From: Moritella sp. JT01
GTDB taxonomy: Bacteria > Pseudomonadota > Gammaproteobacteria > Enterobacterales > Moritellaceae
Reading direction: 5' to 3'
Length of the DNA stretch: 64,000 bases
NCBI RefSeq assembly: GCF_001574435.1
Contig: NZ_LOCN01000019.1
Span: 291,698-355,697, forward strand
Part shown: positions 26,500 to 36,662 of the stretch, one piece after another
How positions within the stretch are numbered: the first letter of the stretch is position 1
Layout: every line of letters begins with the position of its first letter
Notes under the pieces: generated by a model
What the model was told of the DNA's origin: nothing
The model's input: the letters and a program-made list of their open reading frames with translations, nothing else
Databases searched by the model: none
Program-made: the position numbers and the translations under genes

Positions 26500-26554
26500 T
26501 ATACCCAAACTACTTCAAGTTGCTGATTGTGTATCTTGAAGTAGCTTGGGTATA
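26500..26554. repeat. Inverted repeat element, 20-bp arms
   Basis: The left arm TATACCCAAACTACTTCAAG (26500-26519) matches the complement of the right arm (26535-26554) at 19 of 20 positions around a 15-nt centre. A related arm, TATACCTAAGTTACTTCAAG, lies at 46180-46199. This looks like a dispersed palindromic extragenic element that may also act as a transcript end for the preceding gene. Confidence 0.7.
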
Positions 26555-26646
26555 AATCAGTCAAGCTCGACGCTCGTATCAGGGCGTTACTTGACCTGAG
26601 TCTCTAATCTATCATCATGTGTTACTCATATTGATATGTATTACGT

Positions 26647-26680
26647 TAGAGAATGACCCATGTTATTGGGTCATTCTCTA
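26647..26680. terminator. Long hairpin terminator between convergent genes
   Basis: A perfect 14-bp stem (TAGAGAATGACCCA at 26647-26660 with 26667-26680) and a 6-nt loop lie between the plus-strand hypothetical gene and the minus-strand chemoreceptor gene. Confidence 0.65.
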
Positions 26681-26773
26681 TTGTCGTACACGGATTTTAC
26701 TGAGCTGAATGGCGTGATGGGCATTATGATTTGTGCGGGCTGCATTGCTTTGGTTTTTTTGAAATAAGCCGTA

Positions 26774-28846
26774 TTAGCTTAATTTAAAACGCGCAACTAA
26801 CGCAGCGAGTGTCTCGTTTTCGTCGGTAAGACTCTGCACACTTATCTTTGTTTCTTGACCGTTTTGACTTAACACTTGCACCATCTCTTGGATGGTATGC
26901 ATATTACGTGTTATTTCTTCAGTCACAGAGCTCTGTTCTTCAGACGCGGTTGCAATTTGCGTACTTAAATCATTAATTTCAACGATAGATCCTGTCATAC
27001 TATCTAGGCTCTTGGTTACTAATGATGTGTGTTCTGCCACTTTCTGACAGCTTTCCGTCGTATTATTCATTGCGGTGACGGCAGAGCTGGCTCGAACAGT
27101 CAGGCTTTGCAACATATCATTAATTTTAGCGGTACTATCTTGGGTTAAGGCTGCTAAAGAACGCACTTCATCTGCCACAACGGCAAAACCACGTCCTTGT
27201 TCACCTGCTCTTGCCGCTTCAATTGCGGCATTCAATGCTAACAAATTCGTTTGATCCGCAATGCCACCAATGACTTCTAATACCGTTGCAATATTATTCG
27301 TACTTTCATTCATCGCATGGATACTTTTTGCCGTATCATCCATTTCAGTCACTAAAGACATGACACTATTTGATGCCTCGATAACCGTTACTTTAGATGC
27401 TTTCGCGTTATCATTTGCGACTTGTGTACTGGTTGCTGTTTGGAGTGCATTTTGGGCTACAATGTCTGCGGTTGTGCTCATCTCGGTAATAGCCGTTACT
27501 GCTAATTCTGTTTCTGCACTGTGATTATCCAGTGCTTGCGTATTACGCTCGGACTGTGAATGAATATCATGAATACCACGTGTAATATTTTTTGACGCGC
27601 CGGAAATCTCTAACATCATTGATTGTAAGTAACCAATAAAGTTATTCACAGAATGGCTAATATCAGCGACCTCATCATTCCCCTTAATGACTAATCTCGA
27701 AGTCAGATCCGCTTCGCCGGTCGATAAATTATCAATACTTAATTTCAGCACAAGTAATTCACGAATAATTCGGTTGATAATCCAAAGTGAAAGCACAATT
27801 GCAAGAATGAAAAGTATAGTCGCGAATTTAAAGTTATTTATTATTTCAGTATCGAAAATATCAGCTGTCGCGGTAGTCAAGCTATCTTCAATGGTTAAGA
27901 TTTCACTCTCATAAGTACCTGTACCTAATGACCAGCCCCAATCAGGGAAGATGTTACGTACATACAGGATCTTATTTTCTACTTTATTCGTTTTTTCATT
28001 TTTAAATGCCGCAGACATAAAAATATCAGACTTATTTTGAAGACGATTTGCTGCATTAAGGGTAAAGTCCGCAGTAGTACCGATTAACTTCGCGTCTGGA
28101 TGCATAAGGATTTTACCGTTTGCATCTTGAATCCAAAAGTAGCCATCTTTACCATACTGAGTAAGACCGACCGCATTCAATGCCATATCAATTTTGCTTT
28201 GTTTTAATCGGCTCGTATATTCACCTGTCGCAACAACAAGGTTTAGCGGTTCAAAATAGAAAGATGCTGACATTTTCTCTTCAACTTTTCCAGATGCAGG
28301 GTTTAGAAAATAATATTGGCTATAACCCACGGTTGATTTCTTAGCACTATTGATAATATCCCGAGCGTAGTAATTGCCTTTTTTATCTTGTGAGTTATAG
28401 CTCGACGTTCCAATAATGCGATGGTTTGCACCATTTGCCATGTATTCAGATGAATCCGCATCATAAGCAAAAATGTAACGTCCACCATTCCAACGATAGT
28501 TATCTATAAATGCATAGATATTTGCTTTTGCATCGTCGTCCGACGGGGAGTCTGTATACATACCTGTAATTGTCTTTTTGAATGTTAAGATCTCAGTGCG
28601 GAGTTCTTGCCTAATATTATTGGCGGAAGATGATTCATATAAACTGGCTAAAGAGAGGCTAAGGTTGTCGGTTTGACCTTGTAAGTTATTCTTTATTAAG
28701 CTTTCGACTTTCGTACGAATGTTAACTTTCTCTGCCTCTAGAACTGTCTTTTCAGTCATGAAAATACTGGTAATAAAGAATCCATTAACAAGTAATAGCA
28801 TTACGCAAATTGTAAGTGTTAATTTAATTTTGATTGTTATTTTCAT
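26774..28846 (-). CDS. Methyl-accepting chemotaxis protein, tandem sCache sensor
   Basis: 690 aa from the ATG at 28846; a TTG three codons earlier is also possible. TM1 about 5-27. The long periplasmic part contains two Cache_2-like units, each with the Y-F/W-aromatic-D pattern ([40 protein letters not shown]). TM2 lies about 345-365, then HAMP ([12 protein letters not shown]) and the signalling tip [20 protein letters not shown]. No CheR pentapeptide. Cache_2 receptors commonly bind carboxylates such as acetate, propionate or lactate, but the ligand here is unknown. Confidence 0.92.
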   Translation of the reverse strand: MKITIKIKLTLTICVMLLLVNGFFITSIFMTEKTVLEAEKVNIRTKVESLIKNNLQGQTDNLSLSLASLYESSSANNIRQELRTEILTFKKTITGMYTDSPSDDDAKANIYAFIDNYRWNGGRYIFAYDADSSEYMANGANHRIIGTSSYNSQDKKGNYYARDIINSAKKSTVGYSQYYFLNPASGKVEEKMSASFYFEPLNLVVATGEYTSRLKQSKIDMALNAVGLTQYGKDGYFWIQDANGKILMHPDAKLIGTTADFTLNAANRLQNKSDIFMSAAFKNEKTNKVENKILYVRNIFPDWGWSLGTGTYESEILTIEDSLTTATADIFDTEIINNFKFATILFILAIVLSLWIINRIIRELLVLKLSIDNLSTGEADLTSRLVIKGNDEVADISHSVNNFIGYLQSMMLEISGASKNITRGIHDIHSQSERNTQALDNHSAETELAVTAITEMSTTADIVAQNALQTATSTQVANDNAKASKVTVIEASNSVMSLVTEMDDTAKSIHAMNESTNNIATVLEVIGGIADQTNLLALNAAIEAARAGEQGRGFAVVADEVRSLAALTQDSTAKINDMLQSLTVRASSAVTAMNNTTESCQKVAEHTSLVTKSLDSMTGSIVEINDLSTQIATASEEQSSVTEEITRNMHTIQEMVQVLSQNGQETKISVQSLTDENETLAALVARFKLS

Positions 28847-29169
28847 TAGACTCAATTTCGGGAAAGAGTGATTTAATATAAATCACTGAGATCACAGGAA
28901 AATAACATAGAAATTACATTTTTCAATATCTTTATTAAACTTTAATGAAACATATTGTAACAGTATGACTCACTAGTTTTTCCATCAGTAACAATTAAAT
29001 AACCAGATTAGCTATACATATCAACATGAAAGCAGATATTAAGTCTTTAAATGCGCATATAAAATACGCAATTAACCTTTGTTAAATAGATATTTAATAT
29101 TGTGCTGAATATTTGTTCATTTATATTTATAGCTTATTTTTCATTGAGTTTGTCGCTATTGGTCGCAAT
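28847..29169. other. Intergenic region, no gene seen
   Basis: About 320 nt of AT-rich sequence carrying the chemoreceptor gene's promoter. No repeat or small gene stands out. Confidence 0.5.
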
Positions 29170-29203
29170 ACACCACCAGTGGTAGGCTTACCAAAGGTGG
29201 TGT
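29170..29203 (-). terminator. Hairpin downstream of the M16 peptidase gene
   Basis: ACACCACC (29170-29177) pairs with GGTGGTGT (29196-29203), and the loop itself contains TGGTA/TACCA, giving a two-stage stem. It lies 23 nt past the peptidase stop. No strong T tract. Confidence 0.55.
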
Positions 29204-29225
29204 GCTGATTTGTCGGAATTGATTA

Positions 29226-32018
29226 TTATTGTTGCGGTCTGTTAGTCAGTCGAAGGGTTTTACTTGGGTCCAGATAGACGCGAATAAACTGGTTCATGTC
29301 TGCAACTGAAATACTGTTGAATATCGCCGGTGCATTTTCAGTTGAGCCTAATGCATAGTTAAACAAATGGTCACGGTGTAACAGCCACTGTTTACTTGGT
29401 GATTCATTGAGTGAATAAGCCAGATCTTGCGCTATTATTTTCTTGTTTTCGTCCAGTTGTGCTTGTGTGATGCCGTTAGTCAGTAAATCATCAATGATGT
29501 CATCAACAACCTGTTGAGTTGTTTCGATATCTTCAACTTTAGTAATTAACTCAATCATCACTTCGGTAAACGCAAGGCCTGCAGCTTGGTCGCGAACCCT
29601 GACTGAAGGAGAATAAGTTAACGATAATTGCTCTCTGACGATCTTAGTCAGCGTTTGGCTAATCATAGCCTGCATTAATTCGGCCTGATAAACGGCTTTA
29701 ATACTTTGGTTTGGAGTATTGGTGACAGTGTAAAACAGTACCTGGCCATTATTTTGCGGGTTCGTTGTTTCATCCAGATCAGCTGGCTTGGCGATTAACG
29801 ATTGAGCAGGGTGGTCAAAGGTATTTTTTTCACCCTTGGGCAGCGTCGCAACGTATTGTAGTATAATCGGTTTTAACTGCGCAGTATCAAAGTCACCGAC
29901 GATAGTTAGCTTATAGTCATTGGCGTTATTAAACAGTGTTTGATAAAGGGCTTCAATATCAGTCTGTTGTACCGCGGCTAATTCCTGCACCGAAATTTGT
30001 TCCTGCTGAGGATTATGAGGGAATAGAATTTCACCTGTTTTTATCCATGTTTCGGCTTCTGGTAACGCGAGGCTATTTTGTTGGTATTCAATGGTGCTTT
30101 TCTTTTCTAGGGAAAATTGATGATCATTTACTGTCGCGTTGGTCATACTGCTGTATAGCATTGAGAACAACAGCTCCAAGCTCTCAGGCTCATTAATCGA
30201 GTACATGTTGAAACCATGACTGTTGGCATCAATAATTGGCATAATGTCGATACGTTCTTGGTTAAATCTTTGCTGTATTGTTTGCGCTGATAGTCCTTCT
30301 AAACCGCTATTTAAATAACTATTAATCAACAGATAACTCGCAGCGCGCTGTTGCTTGGTAAATGCATTGGTACCGCCGGGGGCTGTGAACTTAATATGTA
30401 TTGAGTTTTTAATGCTGTGATCTGGCTGTAAAACAACACTCACACCATTGCTTAATTGCCACTGGGTTAGCTGTTGTTCAGCATCATAACGTTCACTGCT
30501 AATTTGACTTGCTCCAGCACTATTTTTAACGATTGGTAAGGTTAACGTTTCAATGTTAATGACAATATTGTCAATCGGTTGATTAATGGTATTGGCAAAT
30601 ATTTTATCTGCCGCGAACAAATCAGGCTTGTCTGCTTGATAAGGCGTAGCGAAGGTCATCTTACGTGGGCTGTTGATAAGCTCATTGGCGAGCTGATTAA
30701 GCTCTTCAAGACTTACTGTGCTCAGTAATAACTGATAAGCCTGCTGTTCAATATCCAGTGTGAATTCAATATTCCCGGTTGACCAAGCAGCCATCGTCCC
30801 TTCAGCTAATTGCATCGCGTCTTGATTGATATAGCTATTGTTGAGCTGGGCTTGAGCTGATTTTATCTGCGCTAGTTGTAGGTAAAATTCAGCTTGGCTA
30901 AAACCGTATTGCTGGATGCGTGCTAGCTCTTGAGCAATAAATTTAACGGCCTGTTGGCTTTCATTTTTTTGATGACTCACTGCGATGTTCTCAACCGCTT
31001 TATCACCTAATAATGAATTATGGAAAATACCCACATAACGAAAGGGTTCCTCACGCTGATCGTTGGCTGCATTCAAACGGTAATTGAATAGCATGCTTAA
31101 CATATCGAGCTTGAATGCTTGGCTGAGATCTAGGCTGTTGGTAATTTTAAATTCAGGGACTTCGAAGAACAGGTCTGTTTGTGAAAAATTAATCACTTTA
31201 CTGCTATAAGCCTGAGTCTCGGTGTTTAATGCCGGGGGGGTTAAGACGGGTTGTTTCTGGTTATTTTTTGATTTATCTATTGTGGCAAACAACGCTGTGA
31301 TTAATTGAGTCGTACTCTCACTATCCACATCACCGGTGATCAGTAATCTTGCATTATTCGGGCGATACCAATCTTTGTAAAAAGCGTTAACAGAAGCTAC
31401 AGTACTGTTTTTAATGCTATCAATAGTGCCTATTGGTAAGCGATTTTCGTATTCACTGTCTTTTATGTAGTCATCGAACAGAGCATAATCATAAGACTTC
31501 TCTTGTTGTGTGCTCAGGTGATATTCATTTTCTACGATGCCTTTCTCTTTGTCTAATTCACTCTGTTCCAATTTTATATCGATTAAAATATCTCGGAGAT
31601 ACAACAGGGTATCGGCGAGTAATTGAGGATTAGATTTAGGGATAGAAAGTGTGTAAACCGTTTCATTGAAAGAGGTATAGGCATTAATATCATGACCTAA
31701 TGTTAACCCAGACTTTTCGAATAGCTCAAAAATTTTCAGCTTTGGAAAGTTTTTGGTACCGTTAAAGGCCATGTGCTCAAGTAGATGCGCATAGCCAGAT
31801 TGTTCATCTGTTTCACTTAACGACCCAGAGTTTATCATTAAGCGTAACTCAATTTTATCTGAGCTTTCTTGCTTAGCATGAATGGCATAAAAGAAACCAT
31901 TATCAAACGTATTACTGCTTACCGTCGCAATGGCGTCAGTTTGGTGGGGATTACTAGCACAGCTAGACAGGGCGAATAGGGCAAAAGAAATCACTAATAA
32001 TTTTCTAAAAAACATCAT
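29226..32018 (-). CDS. M16 family zinc metallopeptidase lipoprotein (PqqL/insulinase type)
   Basis: 930 aa from the ATG at 32018; a TTG two codons earlier also opens the frame. Lipoprotein signal with lipobox LSSC about residue 20. The inverted zinc motif HLLEH (about 78-82) and downstream glutamate in GIVENEY (about 163-165) show an active first M16 domain. The second half repeats the fold without zinc ligands, as is normal. Predicted to be membrane-anchored and to degrade peptides in the periplasm. Single-gene unit. Confidence 0.92.
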   Translation of the reverse strand: MMFFRKLLVISFALFALSSCASNPHQTDAIATVSSNTFDNGFFYAIHAKQESSDKIELRLMINSGSLSETDEQSGYAHLLEHMAFNGTKNFPKLKIFELFEKSGLTLGHDINAYTSFNETVYTLSIPKSNPQLLADTLLYLRDILIDIKLEQSELDKEKGIVENEYHLSTQQEKSYDYALFDDYIKDSEYENRLPIGTIDSIKNSTVASVNAFYKDWYRPNNARLLITGDVDSESTTQLITALFATIDKSKNNQKQPVLTPPALNTETQAYSSKVINFSQTDLFFEVPEFKITNSLDLSQAFKLDMLSMLFNYRLNAANDQREEPFRYVGIFHNSLLGDKAVENIAVSHQKNESQQAVKFIAQELARIQQYGFSQAEFYLQLAQIKSAQAQLNNSYINQDAMQLAEGTMAAWSTGNIEFTLDIEQQAYQLLLSTVSLEELNQLANELINSPRKMTFATPYQADKPDLFAADKIFANTINQPIDNIVINIETLTLPIVKNSAGASQISSERYDAEQQLTQWQLSNGVSVVLQPDHSIKNSIHIKFTAPGGTNAFTKQQRAASYLLINSYLNSGLEGLSAQTIQQRFNQERIDIMPIIDANSHGFNMYSINEPESLELLFSMLYSSMTNATVNDHQFSLEKKSTIEYQQNSLALPEAETWIKTGEILFPHNPQQEQISVQELAAVQQTDIEALYQTLFNNANDYKLTIVGDFDTAQLKPIILQYVATLPKGEKNTFDHPAQSLIAKPADLDETTNPQNNGQVLFYTVTNTPNQSIKAVYQAELMQAMISQTLTKIVREQLSLTYSPSVRVRDQAAGLAFTEVMIELITKVEDIETTQQVVDDIIDDLLTNGITQAQLDENKKIIAQDLAYSLNESPSKQWLLHRDHLFNYALGSTENAPAIFNSISVADMNQFIRVYLDPSKTLRLTNRPQQ

Positions 32019-32024
32019 GGTCAA

Positions 32025-32440
32025 AATAACTCGTTAATAATTGATAGTAACAGAAGGTCATACAGCCTTGTTATGGACTTGGAACATTGCCACTGTAAAA
32101 ATGGCTAAATTAAGACCATAGATGATAGATAAATGATGATATGGATTTGAATTATAAACATTTTTATAGCTGCGTCGGTATCTTATAAGAACAGACGGAT
32201 AAGCAGTAGGAAATAGTGTGTCCGTCCCCAAATAGTGTGACTTATGTTTAACAATTACAATTGGTTACAAATCAATATAACTTAAATTCTACATTTGATG
32301 TTAGACGTATTCTTCAGACCAAATATGATGTATATCATGTCATTCAAGTTGTGATAAATTCACCAAAGCCATCGCTTAATATTACCGATATTAAAAAGAA
32401 TAGGTTAATGGCAATGGCAATGGCTTAAGCTGAACTGAGG
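32025..32440. other. Intergenic region, no gene seen
   Basis: About 415 nt. A 10-bp direct repeat AAATAGTGTG lies at 32211 and 32231. The region carries the M16 gene promoter on one side and the downstream end of the carbonic anhydrase gene on the other. Nothing else is supported. Confidence 0.45.
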
Positions 32441-33301
32441 TTAGTGATCTGACAACAGGTCAGGATTATTCACTAAGTTTCTCACTCCATGTGCATAGTG
32501 TTCGTCAAAAACATTGCTTTTTAGCCACTTACCTACGCTATTTATACTCACCTTCATTATTTGTGGACGTACGCTCCAGCTAACTTGAAAAGGAGAGCCT
32601 ATTTCGTTATAACTCGGTCCAGTTGTTGAACCAGCATACTGTACTGGAGTACCTGTATTACTTGGGATATTGACTGCTTGATTAACACCATTGGCCATAC
32701 CGAGCTTAGTTAACTCAATAAAGTTGTTCGCTTCTGGATCGTTAACAAGTACGTAAACTTGAGTCTCGACTCTAAGTTGTGGGTTTTTATTTGTATCACT
32801 GAAACATGAGCCTAAAGTTGGACCCGGGCTCACTTGAGCAGTTGAATAGACATAGTGAGCTTCAATTGTATCGCCAGGGTATAAACTACCGTGCTTACTT
32901 GCACCGACTTCATATTTAAGTGGAGATAATTCTTGTTGGGTTAATATACCTGAGTATTTATAACCGCTTTGATAGCCTTGACCGTCTCCGTTACCTGCAT
33001 ATTGGGTAAATTCCCCGCCTTTATGCTCTGCATTTTTATGAAAATGGATATTACAGAGGTTCATTTTTGTGTATTCAGGAGCTTGTGAAAATACTTGTTT
33101 GTTTCGGCCTTGTATTAAGTCTATATCACGTGGTGACTGAGGACCGAAGCCTTTAGTCTGAGTATTGGCTGCTAAGGCTGATCTTTGTTCTTTTATTTGT
33201 TTATCTGAAACATGAGAAATAACCTCTTGCTCAGAAGCCGCACTTGTAAAAAATGGGGAAAATGCAGCTATGGTGCATAATACTAATGTCTTGTTATCCA
33301 T
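32441..33301 (-). CDS. Delta-class carbonic anhydrase, exported
   Basis: 286 aa with a signal peptide (cleavage near TSA/A, about residue 22). The block MNLCNIHFHKNAEHKGGEFT carries the His and Glu residues expected for zinc binding and proton transfer in the bacterial delta-type carbonic anhydrases known from Vibrio. Further conserved-looking blocks are GDTIEAHYVYSTAQ and FDEHYAHGVRNLVNNPDLL at the C-terminus. Interconverts CO2 and bicarbonate in the periplasm. AAGGA ribosome binding site 6 nt before the ATG. Parts of this locus recur at 36663-36791. Confidence 0.82.
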   Translation of the reverse strand: MDNKTLVLCTIAAFSPFFTSAASEQEVISHVSDKQIKEQRSALAANTQTKGFGPQSPRDIDLIQGRNKQVFSQAPEYTKMNLCNIHFHKNAEHKGGEFTQYAGNGDGQGYQSGYKYSGILTQQELSPLKYEVGASKHGSLYPGDTIEAHYVYSTAQVSPGPTLGSCFSDTNKNPQLRVETQVYVLVNDPEANNFIELTKLGMANGVNQAVNIPSNTGTPVQYAGSTTGPSYNEIGSPFQVSWSVRPQIMKVSINSVGKWLKSNVFDEHYAHGVRNLVNNPDLLSDH

Positions 33302-33667
33302 GTTTATCCTTTTACTAAAAAAAAGTTAAAATATACAAAAAAAGTTTTCTGTGTAACGAAGAGTATTAATATATATATCAAAGAGGTTTCAAGATATCGG
33401 ACAAGCTTGAATACTCAGTTCTAAAACGTATGTGCCAGCCCATTTGCCTACCAACACATACATAATGCTATCAATTCTACCTCCATCTGATCCCCCTTCT
33501 TGCATGTCAGTATTTTTTACACCTAATAAACAGATAACTATATGTCATTCTTAAAATACACATAAATAACAATAGGTTGCATATGTTGGAACGATACATG
33601 CTAAAAGTAGTTTAGTGCTGATTTATATTTCACATAATTCTCAAGCAATATTTTAGGAGAGCTGAAT
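33302..33667. other. Divergent promoter region, partly duplicated downstream
   Basis: About 365 nt between the carbonic anhydrase and PEP-CTERM genes. The segment 33344-33408 is repeated with changes at 36729-36791. No gene seen. Confidence 0.6.
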
Positions 33668-34321
33668 ATGAAAATTAAAAAAATAGCGATTTTTTTACGG
33701 AACTCTATTGTTGTAGTCAGTTTGTGGGGCATGGCAGCCACTGCTATGGCAACTATTATTGATTTCGAAGATGTTGCTGTTACTCATAATACACACTTAA
33801 TTGTTAACAGTTTTATAGCCAATGATTTCGTGCTTTCAAGAGATGGAAACGGCCATATTGATCTTGGTAATGATGAAGTGCTGTATACAAACAACGGCAC
33901 ACAGGTTGCTTTTGTGCATAATGGCTCTTTTACCATCAATGTGGATTCTATTTCCGGCGACACGTTTGAGATTTCCCAGTTTGACGGTGCGGAGTTTTGG
34001 AGAGACGGACAGGCAAATGCGAACGCAATAACACTTTCCGGTATTACTGATCTAGGGGTTAATGTCTCAGAAAATTTTGTGTTGGACGGTATTTTTGATG
34101 GGCGTAACGGCGTTGATGATTTTGAGCTATTTACAGTCTCTAATGCCTTCCAAGATTTGGTTCATGCTGAATTTTCTGGCGGTGGAGCAGCCTTCTCTAT
34201 TGATAACATCATCGGTTATACAGCAAGCGAAGAAGTCCCTGAGCCATCTACCTTGCTTATTTTGGGTGTTGGCATCGCGTTTTTTGCAGCAGGGCGTAGA
34301 AAAGTGCGCATAACGGATTAA
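33668..34321 (+). CDS. PEP-CTERM sorting domain protein
   Basis: 217 aa. N-terminal signal peptide (about residues 10-30, ending in AMAT) and a C-terminal tripartite sorting signal: VPEPSTLLILG, a hydrophobic helix, and the basic cluster GRRK. Such proteins are processed by exosortase and often secreted into or through the envelope with exopolysaccharide. The mature part (FEDVAVTHNTHLIVNSFIAN and similar) looks like a beta-rich extracellular domain. AGGAGAG ribosome binding site. No exosortase gene lies in this window. Confidence 0.88.
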   Translation: MKIKKIAIFLRNSIVVVSLWGMAATAMATIIDFEDVAVTHNTHLIVNSFIANDFVLSRDGNGHIDLGNDEVLYTNNGTQVAFVHNGSFTINVDSISGDTFEISQFDGAEFWRDGQANANAITLSGITDLGVNVSENFVLDGIFDGRNGVDDFELFTVSNAFQDLVHAEFSGGGAAFSIDNIIGYTASEEVPEPSTLLILGVGIAFFAAGRRKVRITD

Positions 34322-34419
34322 CTGATTTTTATTTATCTATTTCAGTTAAGTTAAGTTCTGGTTATGCTTGTTACATACAATATGTTAGATAGAGTTCTAA
34401 TCAATACATTTAGATAGTT

Positions 34420-35292
34420 TCACTTAGCAATCGATGCATAACGGCCAGGTGTAATACCACACGCAGATTTAAACAGTCGACTAAAATGTGCTTGATCAGA
34501 AAACCCTGTTTCAAAAGCAACTTCCACAATAGGTTTATTCTGTTGGATCAATTGACGTGCAGCATCTAAACGACGATTGACTGAATATCTATATGGACTG
34601 GTTCCCAGCACTTTGCGAAACTGCCGAGATAAGTCATAGCGAGTTAAACCTGTGACTTTCTCCAATTCAGTAGAGTGCACAATTCGATTATTAGCATGGT
34701 ATAAATATTCACGAGCTCTATCAACTGCTTGATAATTAATTGTGTACTTTCTATTTAATTTATTGCAATCGGGATCTCCAGCAATCAAACCGTTTGCCAA
34801 GTGCAAGATTATTTCATCTCTGGCCAAGGTTTCCTTTGCCTTTTCTGAGCACATTGATACAAGTTGAATAGCATGAGCCAGCACTTTATTTTCTGATACA
34901 GATTCCCTAACAAATGGTAACGGGCAGGGGCGGCCGACGATCACTCTAACTGCGTCAGAGATACAGGCCGGATCAACGTATAACATTCTATATCCAAAGC
35001 CTTCATCGGAGCCAGCGCGACCATTGTGCAACTCATCCGGATGTAAGACCATCACTTTGCCTGGAGTGCTTGTTCGTTTTGCGCCTCGATAGTCATATGA
35101 CTGAACCCCTTGATCCGTCAGCCCAATAGCATATGTATCGTGGCGATGCGTATCATATGCTGGACCTGCAAACCATGCCTGCAATATTTCCACCCCGTTA
35201 ACAGGTTTGCTACTACGCATTTTATCTACCAACTTAGTTTTGCACAAACGTTCAAGACTATTTGGGGCAAACCGTTTTAAATCATGGCTCAT
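34420..35292 (-). CDS. AraC family transcriptional regulator
   Basis: About 290 aa. N-terminal cupin-like sensing domain (YDTHRHDTYAIGLTDQGVQS with metal-type His pattern) and C-terminal double helix-turn-helix (about residues 185-288), including VEVAFETGFSDQAHFSRLFK. Start uncertain: ATGs at 35316, 35292 and 35220 are in frame and none has a strong ribosome binding site. Divergent from a small cupin protein, which it may control. Confidence 0.9.
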   Translation of the reverse strand: MSHDLKRFAPNSLERLCKTKLVDKMRSSKPVNGVEILQAWFAGPAYDTHRHDTYAIGLTDQGVQSYDYRGAKRTSTPGKVMVLHPDELHNGRAGSDEGFGYRMLYVDPACISDAVRVIVGRPCPLPFVRESVSENKVLAHAIQLVSMCSEKAKETLARDEIILHLANGLIAGDPDCNKLNRKYTINYQAVDRAREYLYHANNRIVHSTELEKVTGLTRYDLSRQFRKVLGTSPYRYSVNRRLDAARQLIQQNKPIVEVAFETGFSDQAHFSRLFKSACGITPGRYASIAK

Positions 35293-35335
35293 GAATACAC
35301 TCACATCGATATACATTCAAAAAAGGAAATATATT

Positions 35336-35725
35336 ATGTCTGATCATTTGGCCTCCGACAATTATAAAGCAATCAATTTTAAAGAAAAGTTAAGTTTATT
35401 TAATGAGCTTTGGTCGCCAAAGGTAATTGCTGAAATGAATGATTACCAAATTAAAATAGTAAAAATAGAAGGTGACTTCGAATGGCATGAACATCAAAAT
35501 ACAGATGAGACGTTTATAGTGCTGGAGGGAAACCTTCGTATAGATTTTCGTGATGGACATGTCACTTTGAATAGTGGAGAAATGTATGTTGTCCCTAGAG
35601 GCGTCGAGCATAAACCATTTGCTGATGGTGAAGTGAAAATGTTATTAATTGAACCTCGTGGTGTTCTTAATACAGGAGATAATGAAGTTGACAGTCTTAC
35701 TGCAACAAATGATATATGGATATAG
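35336..35725 (+). CDS. Small cupin-domain protein
   Basis: 129 aa from MSDHLASDNYKAINF with AAAAGGAAA upstream; an earlier in-frame ATG lies inside the divergent regulator. Single cupin barrel: motif 1 EWHEHQNTDETFIVLEG (H, H and E ligands) and motif 2 GEMYVVPRGVEHKP (His). Family members include isomerases and dioxygenases, so the reaction cannot be named. Divergent AraC regulator with a similar sensing fold. Confidence 0.87.
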   Translation: MSDHLASDNYKAINFKEKLSLFNELWSPKVIAEMNDYQIKIVKIEGDFEWHEHQNTDETFIVLEGNLRIDFRDGHVTLNSGEMYVVPRGVEHKPFADGEVKMLLIEPRGVLNTGDNEVDSLTATNDIWI

Positions 35726-35753
35726 ACTCGCTATGTAGTGGTTCATTGAGTTT

Positions 35754-35777
35754 GGCTTCCAGATTGGAGGCTTTTTT
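35754..35777 (+). terminator. Rho-independent terminator of the cupin gene
   Basis: GGCTTCC (35754-35760), 5-nt loop, GGAGGCT (35766-35772) with two G-T pairs, then a T tract. It lies 28 nt after the stop. Confidence 0.88.
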
Positions 35778-36145
35778 GGTTTTGGGATAAATTCAGCGAT
35801 ATGCGGTCTATTGGTGAGAACACATGGCATTTTAAATGGGTTTTTAACAAAACCAACCGTACCCGATTAAATGTCCTATTAGAGTTCCATTAATGGCTCT
35901 TATTAACATATGGTATGTGCATATTTATAAGTTCAATCACGGTTTACCAAAAACAGCCTTTATTTCCTTTGCTATAAATTAAAATAATAATAGAATCAGT
36001 TGTATATTGGTCATTGTTAATTATTAACCGGACTTGAAAATAAATAACAGGAACGCACATTATCTTAGTGTCGATTTTAATATCCGATTGATGTGGGAAT
36101 CGAGATGACCTGCTATACAAATGTTATATTCTAAAAGGGCTGTTC
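35778..36145. other. Intergenic region, no gene seen
   Basis: About 370 nt of AT-rich sequence without a supported gene, repeat or RNA. Confidence 0.45.
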
Positions 36146-36268
36146 ATGATAAACCTATTTAAAGTTACCTTGATCACAAATCTATTGGCTGCTTTAGTTG
36201 TATTCGTTCTCTTTAAGTATGTCGATGCTTTTGCTTCAACAAGTCTTATAGATTACCTGCATTTTTAG
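36146..36268 (+). CDS. Possible small single-span membrane protein
   Basis: 40 codons from an ATG with AAAAGGG upstream. The product has one hydrophobic helix (LITNLLAALVVFVLFKY). It may be a true small protein, or the start of a longer membrane protein broken by a frameshift, since the next frame continues hydrophobic (VAVVILAILFKVYITIILSW) until it runs antisense to the lipoprotein gene. Weak evidence either way. Confidence 0.3.
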   Translation: MINLFKVTLITNLLAALVVFVLFKYVDAFASTSLIDYLHF

Positions 36269-36302
36269 GTTCTATCTTGTTGCTGTTGTGATCTTAGCGA
36301 TA

Positions 36303-36542
36303 CTATTTAAAGTATATATCACAATCATCTTGAGCTGGATCTTTTCGTCCACGGTAAGAATCAAGAACAGATCGTTCATGGTTAGAATCAAGAGCAGAAA
36401 ATATGGAATTATTTCTGTTCTCAGATTCACACCAATATTTAGCATATTCATCAGGTTTCGATGGGTCGTATTCATGGTAGGCGCATGATGCCAGCAAAGT
36501 CGTTAATAGAGATATAACTAGAATTTTTTGTATACTGCCCAT
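36303..36542 (-). CDS. Small lipoprotein, hypothetical
   Basis: 79 aa. Signal sequence MGSIQKILVISLLTTLLASC with lipobox LASC (Cys at residue 20). The short mature part is polar and acidic, with two more cysteines (about 38 and 74) that could form a disulphide. GGAC lies 6 nt before the ATG. A 66-codon frame on the opposite strand overlaps it but lacks a ribosome binding site. Function unknown. Confidence 0.6.
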   Translation of the reverse strand: MGSIQKILVISLLTTLLASCAYHEYDPSKPDEYAKYWCESENRNNSIFSALDSNHERSVLDSYRGRKDPAQDDCDIYFK

Positions 36543-36662
36543 TAAAGTCCAACCTAAATTTATTCAAAATGTTGCATTTACTTTACAGTCGCGTTGCCAT
36601 TTGTAAAGAGTGCGTGCGTAAGTGTGTGTAAGATTTGTTGTTCAATCATTCATAAAACTGTC

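Noticed and set aside
32200-32245. Repeat AAATAGTGTG around TGTCCGTCCCC as a trace of a REP-associated transposase
   Set aside because: It only vaguely recalls sequences seen near such genes; no transposase fragment or terminal structure is present.
36288-36488. 66-codon plus-strand frame antisense to the small lipoprotein
   Set aside because: No ribosome binding site, very basic and Ile/Arg-rich as expected for a shadow frame. The lipoprotein on the other strand has a proper lipobox and start.
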